A DNA stretch of 64,000 bases from Jiangella endophytica (GTDB lineage Bacteria; Actinomycetota; Actinomycetes; Jiangellales; Jiangellaceae). A program made the translations under genes and the position numbers. Of the stretch, positions 1 to 9,400 are shown in pieces (the stretch's first letter is position 1; every line of letters starts with the position of its first letter). The stretch lies in NCBI RefSeq assembly GCF_003427025.1, contig NZ_QVAI01000023.1, forward strand, positions 46,665 to 110,664, written 5' to 3'. The notes under the pieces are model-generated. The model searched no databases and was not told the DNA's origin. It saw only the letters and a list, made by a program, of their open reading frames with translations.

Positions 1-67
1 ATGATCCACGTGAAGGTGTCGTTCATGCACACGACGCTAGGGCTGTGAGCGCGCTCGAAGGCAACCG

Positions 68-1534
68 TCACCCGGACGGCGGCACGGTGAACCAGTGGTG
101 ATCGGGGATCTTCGGGTCGTACGCGCCACGCGGGAGAGTGTCCTGCAGCCGCAGCGTCCACTGCAGCAGCAGCCAGGTCAGCTCCTCCCGGACGCGGGCG
201 TGCTCGGGGTCGGCGAACAGGTCGACGACCTCCAGCGGGTCGGCGCGCAGGTCGTACAGCTCGCCCTGGCCGGTGCTGTGCGCGACGAGCTTGTGGTCGC
301 CGCGGCGGACCATGCGCGACGCGCCGCTCTGGGTGACGGTGTTGAGCTCGTCGAACGTGGGCCCGTCGTAGGAGTAGTGCAGCGGCGGCCGCTCGTCCGG
401 CCCGTAGGTCGTCCCGCCGTAGCCGCGCTCGGCGTAGATCGACGAGAAGACGTCCGCCGGCGCCGGCTCGCCGCGCAGCAGCGGCTCCAGGCTGCGCCCC
501 TGCACGCCGTCGGGGATCGCGGCACCCACGAGCTCGCAGACGGTCGGCAGGACGTCGACCAGCGAGACCAGCTCGTCGCGGACCTGGCCGGGCCGCACGC
601 CGTCGCCGTGGAAGACCATCGGGATGCGGACGAGGACCTCCGGCAGGCCGGCGCCCTTGCGCTGCAGGCCGTACTCGCCGACGTAGTCGCCGTGGTCGCT
701 GAGCAGCACCACCAGCAGCGGTCCGTCGAGCACCGACCGGGCGTGCTCGACCAGCCGCCGGATCTGGTCGTCGATCATCCTCAGCATGCCGCAGTAGTTC
801 GCCCGGTAGCGCCGCCAGTGCTCGTCGTAGTCCGGACGCTTCTCCTGGATCAGCCGCTGCAGCCAGAGCCAGTGACCGCCCTTCGCGCGAGCCGCCTCAG
901 GACCGTGCTCGCGGGCCGGCACGTCGTCCTCGGCGAACAGGCTGAAGTACGGCTCCGGCACCTGGTAGGGGTTGTGCGGCTCGGGCAGCGACACCCACAG
1001 GAACTGCGGCTGGTGGCCCGCGGCGTCCAGCGCCTCGACGGCGCGGTCGACGATGCGGTGCGGCAGCTGGCACTCCAGCGGGAACGGCGTCGGCTCCATC
1101 GCGACGCCGTGGTCGAGCTCCTCCAGCCAGGCGTCGAACGCGCGCTCCTGGTCGGTCTCGGCCGGACCGGCCGTGTGATAGTACGGCCCGGCCCAGAAGT
1201 CGAAGTCGCCGGGGCCGCGGTGCATGTGCGGCTTGCCGGAGAAACTCAGCCGGTACCCTGCCGAGCGCAGCACGTCGAGCAGGTCCTCGGCGTAGTAGGC
1301 GTGCTCGGCGTTGCTGTTCTGCGTCACCTTGTGGCTGGACGGGAACCGGCCGGTGAGCAGGCTGGTCCGGGCCGGGACGCAGGCCGGGGACGTGGTGTAG
1401 GCGTCCGGGAAGCGCAGGCCGCCGGCGGCCAGTCCGTCGGCGAACGGCATGGTGTCCAGGCCGAACCCGGACCCGGCGGTGAACCCCGCGCGGTGCTGGT
1501 CGGTCATCACCAGCAGGACGTGCGGACGGGTCAC
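68..1534 (-). CDS. type I (formylglycine) sulfatase
   Basis: A 488-residue sulfatase of the alkaline phosphatase superfamily that would hydrolyse sulfate esters. The N-terminus has LLVMTDQHR with the first metal-binding Asp. Cys52 lies in CVPARTSLLTGR, the C-x-P-x-R motif in which Cys is converted to formylglycine. LLSDHGDYVGEYGL is the late metal site. No signal peptide is seen, so it should act in the cytosol; the formylglycine-generating enzyme it needs is not in this window. The GTG start at 1534 overlaps the stop of the upstream GH2 gene (GTGA), making it the last gene of the glycan operon. Its place implies that the imported oligosaccharide is sulfated. The exact substrate cannot be read from the sequence. 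Confidence 0.92.
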   Translation of the reverse strand: MTRPHVLLVMTDQHRAGFTAGSGFGLDTMPFADGLAAGGLRFPDAYTTSPACVPARTSLLTGRFPSSHKVTQNSNAEHAYYAEDLLDVLRSAGYRLSFSGKPHMHRGPGDFDFWAGPYYHTAGPAETDQERAFDAWLEELDHGVAMEPTPFPLECQLPHRIVDRAVEALDAAGHQPQFLWVSLPEPHNPYQVPEPYFSLFAEDDVPAREHGPEAARAKGGHWLWLQRLIQEKRPDYDEHWRRYRANYCGMLRMIDDQIRRLVEHARSVLDGPLLVVLLSDHGDYVGEYGLQRKGAGLPEVLVRIPMVFHGDGVRPGQVRDELVSLVDVLPTVCELVGAAIPDGVQGRSLEPLLRGEPAPADVFSSIYAERGYGGTTYGPDERPPLHYSYDGPTFDELNTVTQSGASRMVRRGDHKLVAHSTGQGELYDLRADPLEVVDLFADPEHARVREELTWLLLQWTLRLQDTLPRGAYDPKIPDHHWFTVPPSG

Positions 1535-3324
1535 GGCCGGTCTCCCCGGACGATCGCGGCGATGTCCTCGGCCGGGAGCTTCGGCTTGCGGTTCTCGTCG
1601 CAGAGGCCGTTGATCTCCTGGCGGGTGTCGGTCAGCTGGGTGTAGCAGAACCCCGACAGGTGCGGCGAGTCGCGGACGGCACTGACGACCGCCTCGAACC
1701 GGCGGCGGAAGTCGTCCTCGTCCTCGGCGCCCGAGTAGCCCCAGGCGTCGTCGACGGTCGGGCCGGTGGCGTAGGAGATGCCGCCGAACTCGGTGACCAT
1801 CACGGGGCGGGGTTCGCCATCGGACGGGCCGAGCAGCATGCGGTGCCCGGTCGGGCCGATGCCGGCGAGCAGGTCGCGCAGCCGCTCCGGGTCGCCGTAC
1901 CGCTCGCGCAGCACCTCTCCGGACGCCTCGTAGTCGTGGAACGTCCACAGGTCGGAGTCGGTGTGCTCCCAGCCGTCGTTGGACAGCACCGGCCGGGTCG
2001 GGTCCAGCGCGCGGGTCAGGCGGGCCAGGCCGCTGGCGTAGGCCTGCTGGGCGGGGTCGTGCGCGATCTGGTGCACGCCCCACGACTCGTTCAACGGCAC
2101 CCAGGTGACGACGCACGGGTGCGACCGGTCGCGGCGCACGACGTCGACCCACTCCTGCGCGAGCCGGCGCACCGCCGTCGCGTTGAACTCGTAGGCGGCG
2201 CCGGTCTCGCCCCAGATCATCAGGCCGAGGCGGTCGCACCAGTACAGGAAGCGCGGGTCCTCGACCTTCTGGTGGATGCGGGCGGCGTTGAAGCCCAGCG
2301 AGCGGATCAGCTCCACCTCGGCCCGCAGCGCCTCGTCGTCCGGCGCCGTGTAGTGCGACGACGGCCAGTACCCCTGCTCGAGCACCGACCGCAGCACCAC
2401 CGGCCGGTCGTTGAGCAGGAACCGGCCGTGTGCCAGCCCGACGGAGCGCAACCCCAGGTAGGACGCGACGGTGTCGTCGCCCACGCGCACCGCGGCGTCG
2501 ACCAGGTTCGGCCGCTCCGGCGACCAGAGCAGCTCCCGCAGACCCTGTCCGCTGCGCAGCGCCGGGACGGTGATGACGGCGTCGACGCGACCGGCGTCGG
2601 TGGTCACCCGGTGCCGGGCGAGCTCCCGGCCGCCGAGGGTCAGCTCGACCTCCACCTCGACCGGACCCTCGGGCCGGCGGCTCAGCTCCAGCTCCAGCCG
2701 CACGGTGCCGGCGGCGAGGTCCGTGCTCCACGCCAGCTCGCCGACGTGCAGCCGCGGGACCGCCTCCAGCCAGACGGTGCGCCAGATGCCGGTGCTGCGG
2801 TGGTACCAGATCGCGTGCGGTTCCGGCAGCCAGTCCTGCTTGCCGCGCGGGACGGTGAGGTCGTGCGGGTCGTCCTGTGCCCGCACCACGACGACGTGGG
2901 TGTCGCCGTCGTCGAGCGCGTGCGTCACCGGGACGGTGAACGGCGTCTGGCCGCCCTCGTGCCGGCCGACGTGGACGCCGTCGAACCACACGTCCGCGGT
3001 GTGGTCGACGGCGCCGAAGTGCAGCAGCAGCACGTCACCCTGCCGCCCGAGACCGGCGGCGGCCAGGTCGCCGGCCGTCACCTCGATGCGGTACCAGACC
3101 ACCGGGTGGTAGGCGGTCTCACCGATGCCCGACGCGGGCGACTCCGGCGCGAACGGGAGCCGGATCCGCCGCGTGAACGCCTCCGGCCGCTCGTACCAGC
3201 GCTCGTCGAGCCCCTGGTCGTGGTCGTCGTAGGCGAACCCGCACTCGCGGTCCAGTGTCTGGACGGCTGCGCGGACGAGCTGGGGACGGGGGTGGGTGCC
3301 GTCCTGCGTGCTGGCGTGGATCAT
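1531..3324 (-). CDS. glycoside hydrolase family 2, cytosolic beta-galactosidase/beta-glucuronidase type
   Basis: A 597-residue GH2 enzyme with the usual order: N-terminal jelly-roll sugar-binding domain (about 1-180), Ig-like domain (about 180-290) and TIM barrel. The acid/base is Glu413 in WVPLNESWGV and the likely nucleophile is Glu512 in MVTEFGGISY; the spacing of 99 residues is normal for the family. There is no signal peptide, so it should cut oligosaccharides after import. I chose ATG 3324 because AGGAAGGA sits just before it; an in-frame ATG at 3342 would add six residues but lacks a good ribosome site. It follows the second permease gene by 20 bp. Beta-galactosidase and beta-glucuronidase are both possible. 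Confidence 0.9.
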   Translation of the reverse strand: MIHASTQDGTHPRPQLVRAAVQTLDRECGFAYDDHDQGLDERWYERPEAFTRRIRLPFAPESPASGIGETAYHPVVWYRIEVTAGDLAAAGLGRQGDVLLLHFGAVDHTADVWFDGVHVGRHEGGQTPFTVPVTHALDDGDTHVVVVRAQDDPHDLTVPRGKQDWLPEPHAIWYHRSTGIWRTVWLEAVPRLHVGELAWSTDLAAGTVRLELELSRRPEGPVEVEVELTLGGRELARHRVTTDAGRVDAVITVPALRSGQGLRELLWSPERPNLVDAAVRVGDDTVASYLGLRSVGLAHGRFLLNDRPVVLRSVLEQGYWPSSHYTAPDDEALRAEVELIRSLGFNAARIHQKVEDPRFLYWCDRLGLMIWGETGAAYEFNATAVRRLAQEWVDVVRRDRSHPCVVTWVPLNESWGVHQIAHDPAQQAYASGLARLTRALDPTRPVLSNDGWEHTDSDLWTFHDYEASGEVLRERYGDPERLRDLLAGIGPTGHRMLLGPSDGEPRPVMVTEFGGISYATGPTVDDAWGYSGAEDEDDFRRRFEAVVSAVRDSPHLSGFCYTQLTDTRQEINGLCDENRKPKLPAEDIAAIVRGDRP

Positions 3325-3344
3325 GAGTCCTTCCTGGGACATCG

Positions 3345-4190
3345 TCACTTGATGCCGGTCGTGGCGATGCCACGGACGAGGTAGCGCTGGCCGAGCAGGA
3401 ACACCACGAAGACGGGGAGCAGCGACACCACCGACATCGCGAACATCGAGCCCCACGAGGAGCTCGACGCGGAGTCGACGAACGATCGCAGCGCCACCGG
3501 CACGGTGTAGACGCTCGGGTCGGTCAGGTAGATCAGCTGGCTGAAGAAGTCGTTCCAGGTCCAGATGAAGGTGAAGATCGCGGTCGTGGCGAGGGCCGGC
3601 GTCATCAGCGGCAGGATGATGCGCAGGAAGATCCGCGCGTGCCCGGCGCCGTCGATGCGCGCCGCCTCGTCCAGGTCGCGCGGCAGCCCGCGGATGAACT
3701 GCACCATCAGGAAGACGAAGAACGCATCGGTGGCCAGCAGCTTCGGCAGCACCAGCGGCACGAACGTGTTCGTCAGCTCGAGCTGGCTGAACACGATGTA
3801 CTGCGGCACGATGATCACGTGGATCGGCAGCATGATCGTCAGCAGCATGATGGCGAAGAACAGCCGCCGGCGCCGGAACTCCAGCCGCGCGAACGCGTAC
3901 GCGGCCATCGAGCACGACACCAGGTTGCCGACGATGCAGCCCACCGCCACCAGCAGCGAGTTGAGCACGTAGCGGCTGAACGGCTGGCCCAAGGCGTCCC
4001 AGCCGTCCTGGTAGTTGCTGAGGTCGACGTCGGTGAGCAACAGGCCGGCTCGGCTGAAGATCTGCTCGTCCGGTCGCAGTGAGCTCACGACCATCCACAG
4101 CAGCGGATAGAGCATGACCACGGCGATCGCGATCAGCAGGACGTGTTTGCCGGCGCGGACGGCGACCCGGCGGGTGGAGCGCTCAGTCAT
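3345..4190 (-). CDS. carbohydrate ABC transporter permease, MalG type
   Basis: A 281-residue inner-membrane permease of the CUT1 sugar importers. Six hydrophobic segments are visible from residue 15 on. The EAA loop that contacts the ATPase is seen as LPRDLDEAARIDGAGHARIFLRIILPL in the C-terminal half (residues about 175-200), and the C-terminus RGIATTGIK is typical of this subunit. The start overlaps the stop of the MalF-type permease gene by 8 bases, so the two are translationally coupled. No ATPase is encoded in the operon; as in many actinomycetes a shared MsiK-type ATPase elsewhere may serve it. Confidence 0.93.
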   Translation of the reverse strand: MTERSTRRVAVRAGKHVLLIAIAVVMLYPLLWMVVSSLRPDEQIFSRAGLLLTDVDLSNYQDGWDALGQPFSRYVLNSLLVAVGCIVGNLVSCSMAAYAFARLEFRRRRLFFAIMLLTIMLPIHVIIVPQYIVFSQLELTNTFVPLVLPKLLATDAFFVFLMVQFIRGLPRDLDEAARIDGAGHARIFLRIILPLMTPALATTAIFTFIWTWNDFFSQLIYLTDPSVYTVPVALRSFVDSASSSSWGSMFAMSVVSLLPVFVVFLLGQRYLVRGIATTGIK

Positions 4191-5124
4191 CGTAGAAGAC
4201 CCAGTACTTGGAGACGGCGAAGTTGATCGCGGTGAACACGGCGACGAGGGCGAGCAGCAGCCAGGCCATCGCGGCGGCGTAGCCCATGTCGAAGTTCTTG
4301 AAGCCCTGCTGGTACAGGTACAGCGAGTAGAACATGGTCGAGTCCGACGGCCCGCCGTCGCCGCCGGAGATGACGAACGCGTCGGTGAACGCCTGGAACG
4401 CGCCGATGACCTGCAGCACGAGGTTGAAGAAGATGATCGGGGTCAGCAGCGGCAGCGTGATGGAGCGGAACCGCCGCAGCCGCGAGGCGCCGTCGACGGA
4501 GGCGGCCTCGTAGTACATGTCCGGGATCTGCCGCAGCCCGGCCAGGAAGATGATCATCGGCGCGCCGAACGTCCAGACGTTCAGCGTCATGATCGTGCCG
4601 AGGGCCGTCGACGGGTCGGAGATCCATCCCCGGCCCTCGATGCCGGCGAAGCCGAGCACCTGGTTGACCAGCCCGTCGTGGCCGAACATCTGCCGCCACA
4701 GCACCGCGATCGCCACCGAGCCGCCGAGCAGCGACGGCAGGTAGAACGCCGACCGGTACAGCGCGAGGCCGCGCATGCCCTGGTTGAGCAGCACGGCGAG
4801 GCCCAGCGACAGCGCCAGCTGCAACGGGACCGAGACGATGACGTAGCGGAACGTCACCCAGAGCGCGTTCTGCAGCCGCGGGTCGTCGAACAAGCGCTGG
4901 TAGTTGTCCAGACCGATCCAGCCGGGCGCCTGCAGCAGGTTGTAGTCGGTGAACGACAGCCACAGCGACGCCACCATCGGCACGATGGTGACGGCCAGCA
5001 GGCCGGCGATCCACGGCGCGAGGAACACCCAGGACGCCCGCTCGTCCGCCTTCCCGCGGGCCGTCACCGGCCCGCGGGAGGTGGACTCGCGGCGCAGCCG
5101 GGACAGCTCGCCGAGTGCGGACAT
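4183..5124 (-). CDS. carbohydrate ABC transporter permease, MalF/UgpA type
   Basis: A 313-residue CUT1 permease, partner of the MalG-type protein encoded downstream. After a charged N-terminus of about 30 residues the first membrane helix is WVFLAPWIAGLLAVTIVPMV, a standard opening for the family. The EAA loop is recognisable as IPDMYYEAASVDGASRLRRFRSITLPLLTP. The ATG at 5124 shares one base with the stop of the binding-protein gene (TGATG), which fixes the start. It works with the 5124-6437 lipoprotein to import an oligosaccharide. Confidence 0.93.
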   Translation of the reverse strand: MSALGELSRLRRESTSRGPVTARGKADERASWVFLAPWIAGLLAVTIVPMVASLWLSFTDYNLLQAPGWIGLDNYQRLFDDPRLQNALWVTFRYVIVSVPLQLALSLGLAVLLNQGMRGLALYRSAFYLPSLLGGSVAIAVLWRQMFGHDGLVNQVLGFAGIEGRGWISDPSTALGTIMTLNVWTFGAPMIIFLAGLRQIPDMYYEAASVDGASRLRRFRSITLPLLTPIIFFNLVLQVIGAFQAFTDAFVISGGDGGPSDSTMFYSLYLYQQGFKNFDMGYAAAMAWLLLALVAVFTAINFAVSKYWVFYDD

Positions 5125-6437
5125 CAGAACCCTTCGAGCACGCGGTCGGCCTCGGCGAAGAACTGCTCCGACGCGGCGCCGATGTCGGTGGCGCCGAACG
5201 CGATGTCCTCGGACAGCTTCGTGAACAGCGCCAGCAGCTCGCCGTAGCCGCGCGGCCACGGGCCCGGCGGCGGGCCGACGCGGTCGTCGCCGAGCGACTC
5301 GACGTAGGCGATGGCCTTGCCCTCGGGCGTCGCGGGGTCGGCGGCGAGCACGTCGCGGGCCTCCTGCGACGGCGGCACGCCGAGGGTCAGCCCGATGGCC
5401 TCGACCGCCTGCGGGTCGTTGACCAGGTAGTCGATCAGCTCGGCCGCCTCGTCGGGGTGCTCCGATGTCGACGAGACCGACCAGAAGTCCAGCGCCTTGA
5501 GGAACTGGCCCGGGTCGCCGCCATCGGTCACCGGCATGGGCTGCAGCTCGAGCGTGTGCTCGTTGAGCGCCTGGAAGAAGGAGATCTGCTGGACGAAGAC
5601 GTAGGTCGCCGGCGCGAGACCCTGGGTGAGCACCGACGTCTCGAAGGTGTCGGACTCCGCGGTGATGTCCGGCGGCGGCGCGCCGGACTCGTCGCGCATC
5701 GACTGCCAGTACGTCCACCAGTCCTCGAGCACCGACTGGTCGAAGGCGAGCCCCGTGCCGTCGTCGGAGAACAGTTCCGAGCCGTGCTGGCGGACCCACA
5801 CCTCGAACGCCTGCAGCTGCCCGCCCATGTCCGAGGAGCCGTAGAAGCCGGGGTTGGCCTGGCCGATGCCCTTGGCCCAGTCGGCGTACTGCTCCCATGT
5901 CCAGTCCGGCGCCGGCGCCTCGGCGCCGAGAGTCGCGAGCAGTTCGGGGTCGGTCAGCAGCGCGTGCGAGATGACGCTCTGCGGCACGCCGAAGTACTCG
6001 TCGTTCAGGACGCCGCTGTCCTGGACGTCCGTGTCGAGGCCGTCGGTCACGATGGTCTCGCCCACGTACTCGTCCAGGGCCTGCAGCGCGCCGCGTCCGG
6101 CGTAGTCGGCGAAGTAGCTCATCGACATGCGGGTGACGTCGGGGCCGGAGCGGCCCGCGGTCTCGGTGGCCAGCCGGTCGAAGTAGTCGGCGAAGGCCGC
6201 GCGGCTCACCTCGATGGTGACGCCGGGGTTGTCCTGCTCGTACCGGTCGAGCGTCTCCTCGAGCGCCGCGTGCAGCGGGTCGCCGCCGTACCAGCCGACC
6301 CGCAGCGTGATCGAGCCGTCGTCACCTTCCGCGCTGTCGCCGCCGCCGCAGGCGGCGAGCACCAGGGTCGTCGCCGCGGCCGCGGCCGCGAGGGCCGTCC
6401 ATCGCCTGGGCCGGAGCTGAGGTGTGGACACGTGCAT
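5124..6437 (-). CDS. sugar ABC transporter substrate-binding lipoprotein
   Basis: A 437-residue extracytoplasmic binding protein of SBP family 1. The signal peptide has a basic start, an Ala-rich core and lipobox LAAC with the modified Cys at residue 30, followed by a GGGDSAEGD linker, so it is anchored to the outer face of the membrane. The mature part fits oligosaccharide-binding proteins (WYGGDPLH, SRAAFADYFDRL, a late SVSSTSEHPDEAAELIDYL). ATG 6437 overlaps the stop of the upstream GH2 gene as TGATG; a GTG at 6440 or 6431 is also possible, the latter with better spacing to AGGAG. It delivers the substrate to the two permeases encoded downstream. Confidence 0.93.
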   Translation of the reverse strand: MHVSTPQLRPRRWTALAAAAAATTLVLAACGGGDSAEGDDGSITLRVGWYGGDPLHAALEETLDRYEQDNPGVTIEVSRAAFADYFDRLATETAGRSGPDVTRMSMSYFADYAGRGALQALDEYVGETIVTDGLDTDVQDSGVLNDEYFGVPQSVISHALLTDPELLATLGAEAPAPDWTWEQYADWAKGIGQANPGFYGSSDMGGQLQAFEVWVRQHGSELFSDDGTGLAFDQSVLEDWWTYWQSMRDESGAPPPDITAESDTFETSVLTQGLAPATYVFVQQISFFQALNEHTLELQPMPVTDGGDPGQFLKALDFWSVSSTSEHPDEAAELIDYLVNDPQAVEAIGLTLGVPPSQEARDVLAADPATPEGKAIAYVESLGDDRVGPPPGPWPRGYGELLALFTKLSEDIAFGATDIGAASEQFFAEADRVLEGF

Positions 6438-9400
6438 CACTCCTGAATCTCGTCATTGACATCGGGGGATGAACCGGGGTTGCTGCGGCCTTCGAACCGG
6501 GTGACCTCCTGGGTCCCCGCGTTCGCGCGCAGGCCGGTGGCGTAGCGCCAGCCGTCCAGCGCGCCCGGCCGGGTGAAGTCGACGCGGCCCTGGGTGGTGG
6601 CGGTCGTGACCTGCGCCCAGCCCAGTCCGCGGTCGACCCAGACGCCGATCGCGTTGCCGTCGAGGACGAACGCCCAGCGGTCGCCCGGATCGAGCGGCGC
6701 GGAGCCGCAGCAGGCGTTGGTGAGCTGCCCGTCGATCCGGAGGTCGACGCCGTGCTGGCCCCGGATCCCGGTCCAGGCCACGACGTAGTTGCGTTCGTCC
6801 TTCACCAGGCCGACGAACTGGGAGTCCGGGACCTGGCCGTTGTCCGCGAACCGGCCGTGCTCGACGATGACGACCGCGCGAGAGCTCGCCGGCCCGGACT
6901 CGTGCGCGACCAGCCCGTGGTACGCGCCCGGCCCGGTGGCCCGCAGCCGCCCGCCGCCGAAGCTCAGCTGCGGCGCCGCCTCGGTCGCCGACGGCCGGTA
7001 GACCGTGTAGGCGGCGCCGGAGTCGGTGTCGAAGGTGTCGTCGACGCCGACCTCGGGGTAGGCCTCGGGATCGAACCCGACCGTCGAGTTGGCGACGGCC
7101 TGGATGGCGTGGCCGTCCCAGCTCGCGGTGGCGGTGAAGGCGGCGGTCTGCCCGGTCGTGACCGGCGTCGCCGAGCGCACGGCGAAGGCGACGTGCCGGG
7201 CCTCGCCGGGTGCGAGCGCGGCGACGCGGACCGGCTCGTCGCGGGTCGCGGTCCAGCCGTCCGGCGCCGCCAGCCCGACCACGACGTTGCGCGCCGTCGT
7301 GGCGGTGTCGTTGACGACCGAGACGACGACCGTCCCGGTGCCGCTGGCGAGCGAGATCGCGGCCGGCGCCTGGTAGACCGAGAGCCGGTCGTCGACGGCC
7401 CGCGGCTGCGGCCGCTCGTCCTCGACGGTGACCCGGCCGGCCAGCAGCGCCGGCGGGATGCCGTGCCGGCCCGAGCGCGCGCCGAACAGCGACAGGCCGC
7501 CGCCGTCGGAGGCGAACCGCAGCGTGACGGTCTCGGCGCCGCGCCACTGCCGGGCGTCGACCGGCACGGCGACGCGGTAGCCCGAGCGGTTGCCGAAGTC
7601 GCCGGGGATCGAGCCGCGGGACCGGCCGGCCAGAGCGGTCGGCCCGTTGGGGTCGTCGGGCAGCCGGACCGGGGGCAGCGCCTCGCCGTTCACCGACACG
7701 GTGAGCGTGGCCGGGTAGCGGCGGGCGCTGGTGACGTGGTTCGGGTCGTATCTCCCGGGCGCCTGGGCGGCCGCGACCTCCGCGACCAGCGTCGCCTCAC
7801 GGACCGCCCCGGTGCGGACCTCGTCCGGCACCGCGACCTCGTACTCGAAATACCCGCGGCCGTAGCCGGTGACCCAGTCGGCGCCGCCGGTGGTCTGCGC
7901 GAGCGCACCGCCGGTCCAGTCCTGCGCGGCGACGTCGCCGGGGGAGAAGCCGGGCTCGCCGCCGGGCCCGGGCGTGTCGAACGTCAGGTAGTTCTCGGCG
8001 ACGGTCTCGCCGCCGGCCTCCAGCCAGACCCACAGGTAGCCGTTGCGCAGCTCGTCGGGCGCGGTGACGGACACGGTGCCGGCCTCGACCGAGGTGTAGC
8101 GCGTCGGGGCGATCGCCCGCGACCCGCCGCCCGCGTCGGCGACCCAGCGACCCGCGTCGTCGTAGCCGCCGACCCGCCAGTGCAGCTGCGCGCCGGACAG
8201 GTCGGCGTCGCTGAAGTGGCTGATCTTGACGGGGACGCTGATCGTCTCGCCCCGCTCGACGGTACGGGCGCCGAGCCCCATCAGCGAGATCGCGTCGTCG
8301 CCCTGGAGCAGCTCGATGGTCCGGGGCCGGCCGAGGTGGTCGACGAACTCCGGCGCGTTCGGCTGCCGGTCGAAGCGGAACGGGCTGTGGATCTCCTGCT
8401 CCGTCTCGGCCAGCTGCACGCCGACGTAGCCGTTCAGCTTGGGGTAGGCGCGGAACAGGCTGACGACGTGCGGGAACTGGCCCCACCGGATGGAGAACTC
8501 GGAGTTCAGCCAGGGCTGGCCGTCCTGGGCTCCGGCGTTGAAGTTCCACGTCGAGCCGGGTTGCACCTGCGGCGCGAACCGGTCGAGCAGGCTCTTCCAG
8601 TCCGCGTAGGTGTCGAGGTAGTAGTGGAAGTCGTTGAGGTCGGTGTCGCCGAGGTGGCCGTTGTTGCAGCAGGCGGAGTTGTCGACCACCAGCCGCGACG
8701 CGTCGAGGTCGCGGGTGAGCTGGACCATCCGGCGCACGTACGGGAACGCCTGCTCGGGGATCGGGTCCTGGAACGGCCGCTCGTTGATGCCCCACGACTC
8801 GTTGAAGACGTTCCAGATGACGATCGACGGGTGGTTGTGGTCGCGCTCCAGCGCGTTGCGCAGCAACTCCTCGAACAGCGGCTCCGCCTCGGGGTCGCCG
8901 AGGGAGTGCCAACCGGCGTTGGGCAGGTCGTACCAGACCATCAGGCCGAGCTTGTCGGCCCAGTGGTAGTAGGCCGGCTCGTTCACCTTGAGGTGATGGC
9001 GGACCACGTTGAAACCGAGGTCCTTCGCGTTCTGCAGGTCGAGCAGGATGGAGCCGCGGCCGGGGTCGTCCTCGGTGCCGGTGGCGAGGTCCGGGCCGGC
9101 CGTCACGCCCGTGTAGGTGTAGATGCCCCACGGGTTGTAGCCCTGGTCGAGCACGCCGCGCACGTAGATCGGCCGGTTGTTGAGGTGGATGTACTGGTAC
9201 TGGCCGTCGCGGCCGGGCGCCCACTGGCGGTCGACGGTGCGCAGGCCGAAGCTGGTCCGGACGCCGTCGGCGTCGCCCAGCCTGAAGTCCGCGGTGTAGA
9301 GCGCGGGGTCGTCGGGCTCCCACAGGTGCGGGTTCTCGACCGGGAGGCGGGCGCTGCCGCGGCCGTCGGTCAGCGGGACCTCGACGGTGCCGACGCTGCT

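Noticed and set aside
1..67. A short plus-strand frame starting at base 1
   Set aside because: It ends after 15 codons, has no ribosome site in view and may be chance; nothing supports a gene.
4540..4565. A further TGATCATC-like repeat copy
   Set aside because: The match lies inside the permease coding sequence, is short and has no second arm, so it is simply coding DNA.
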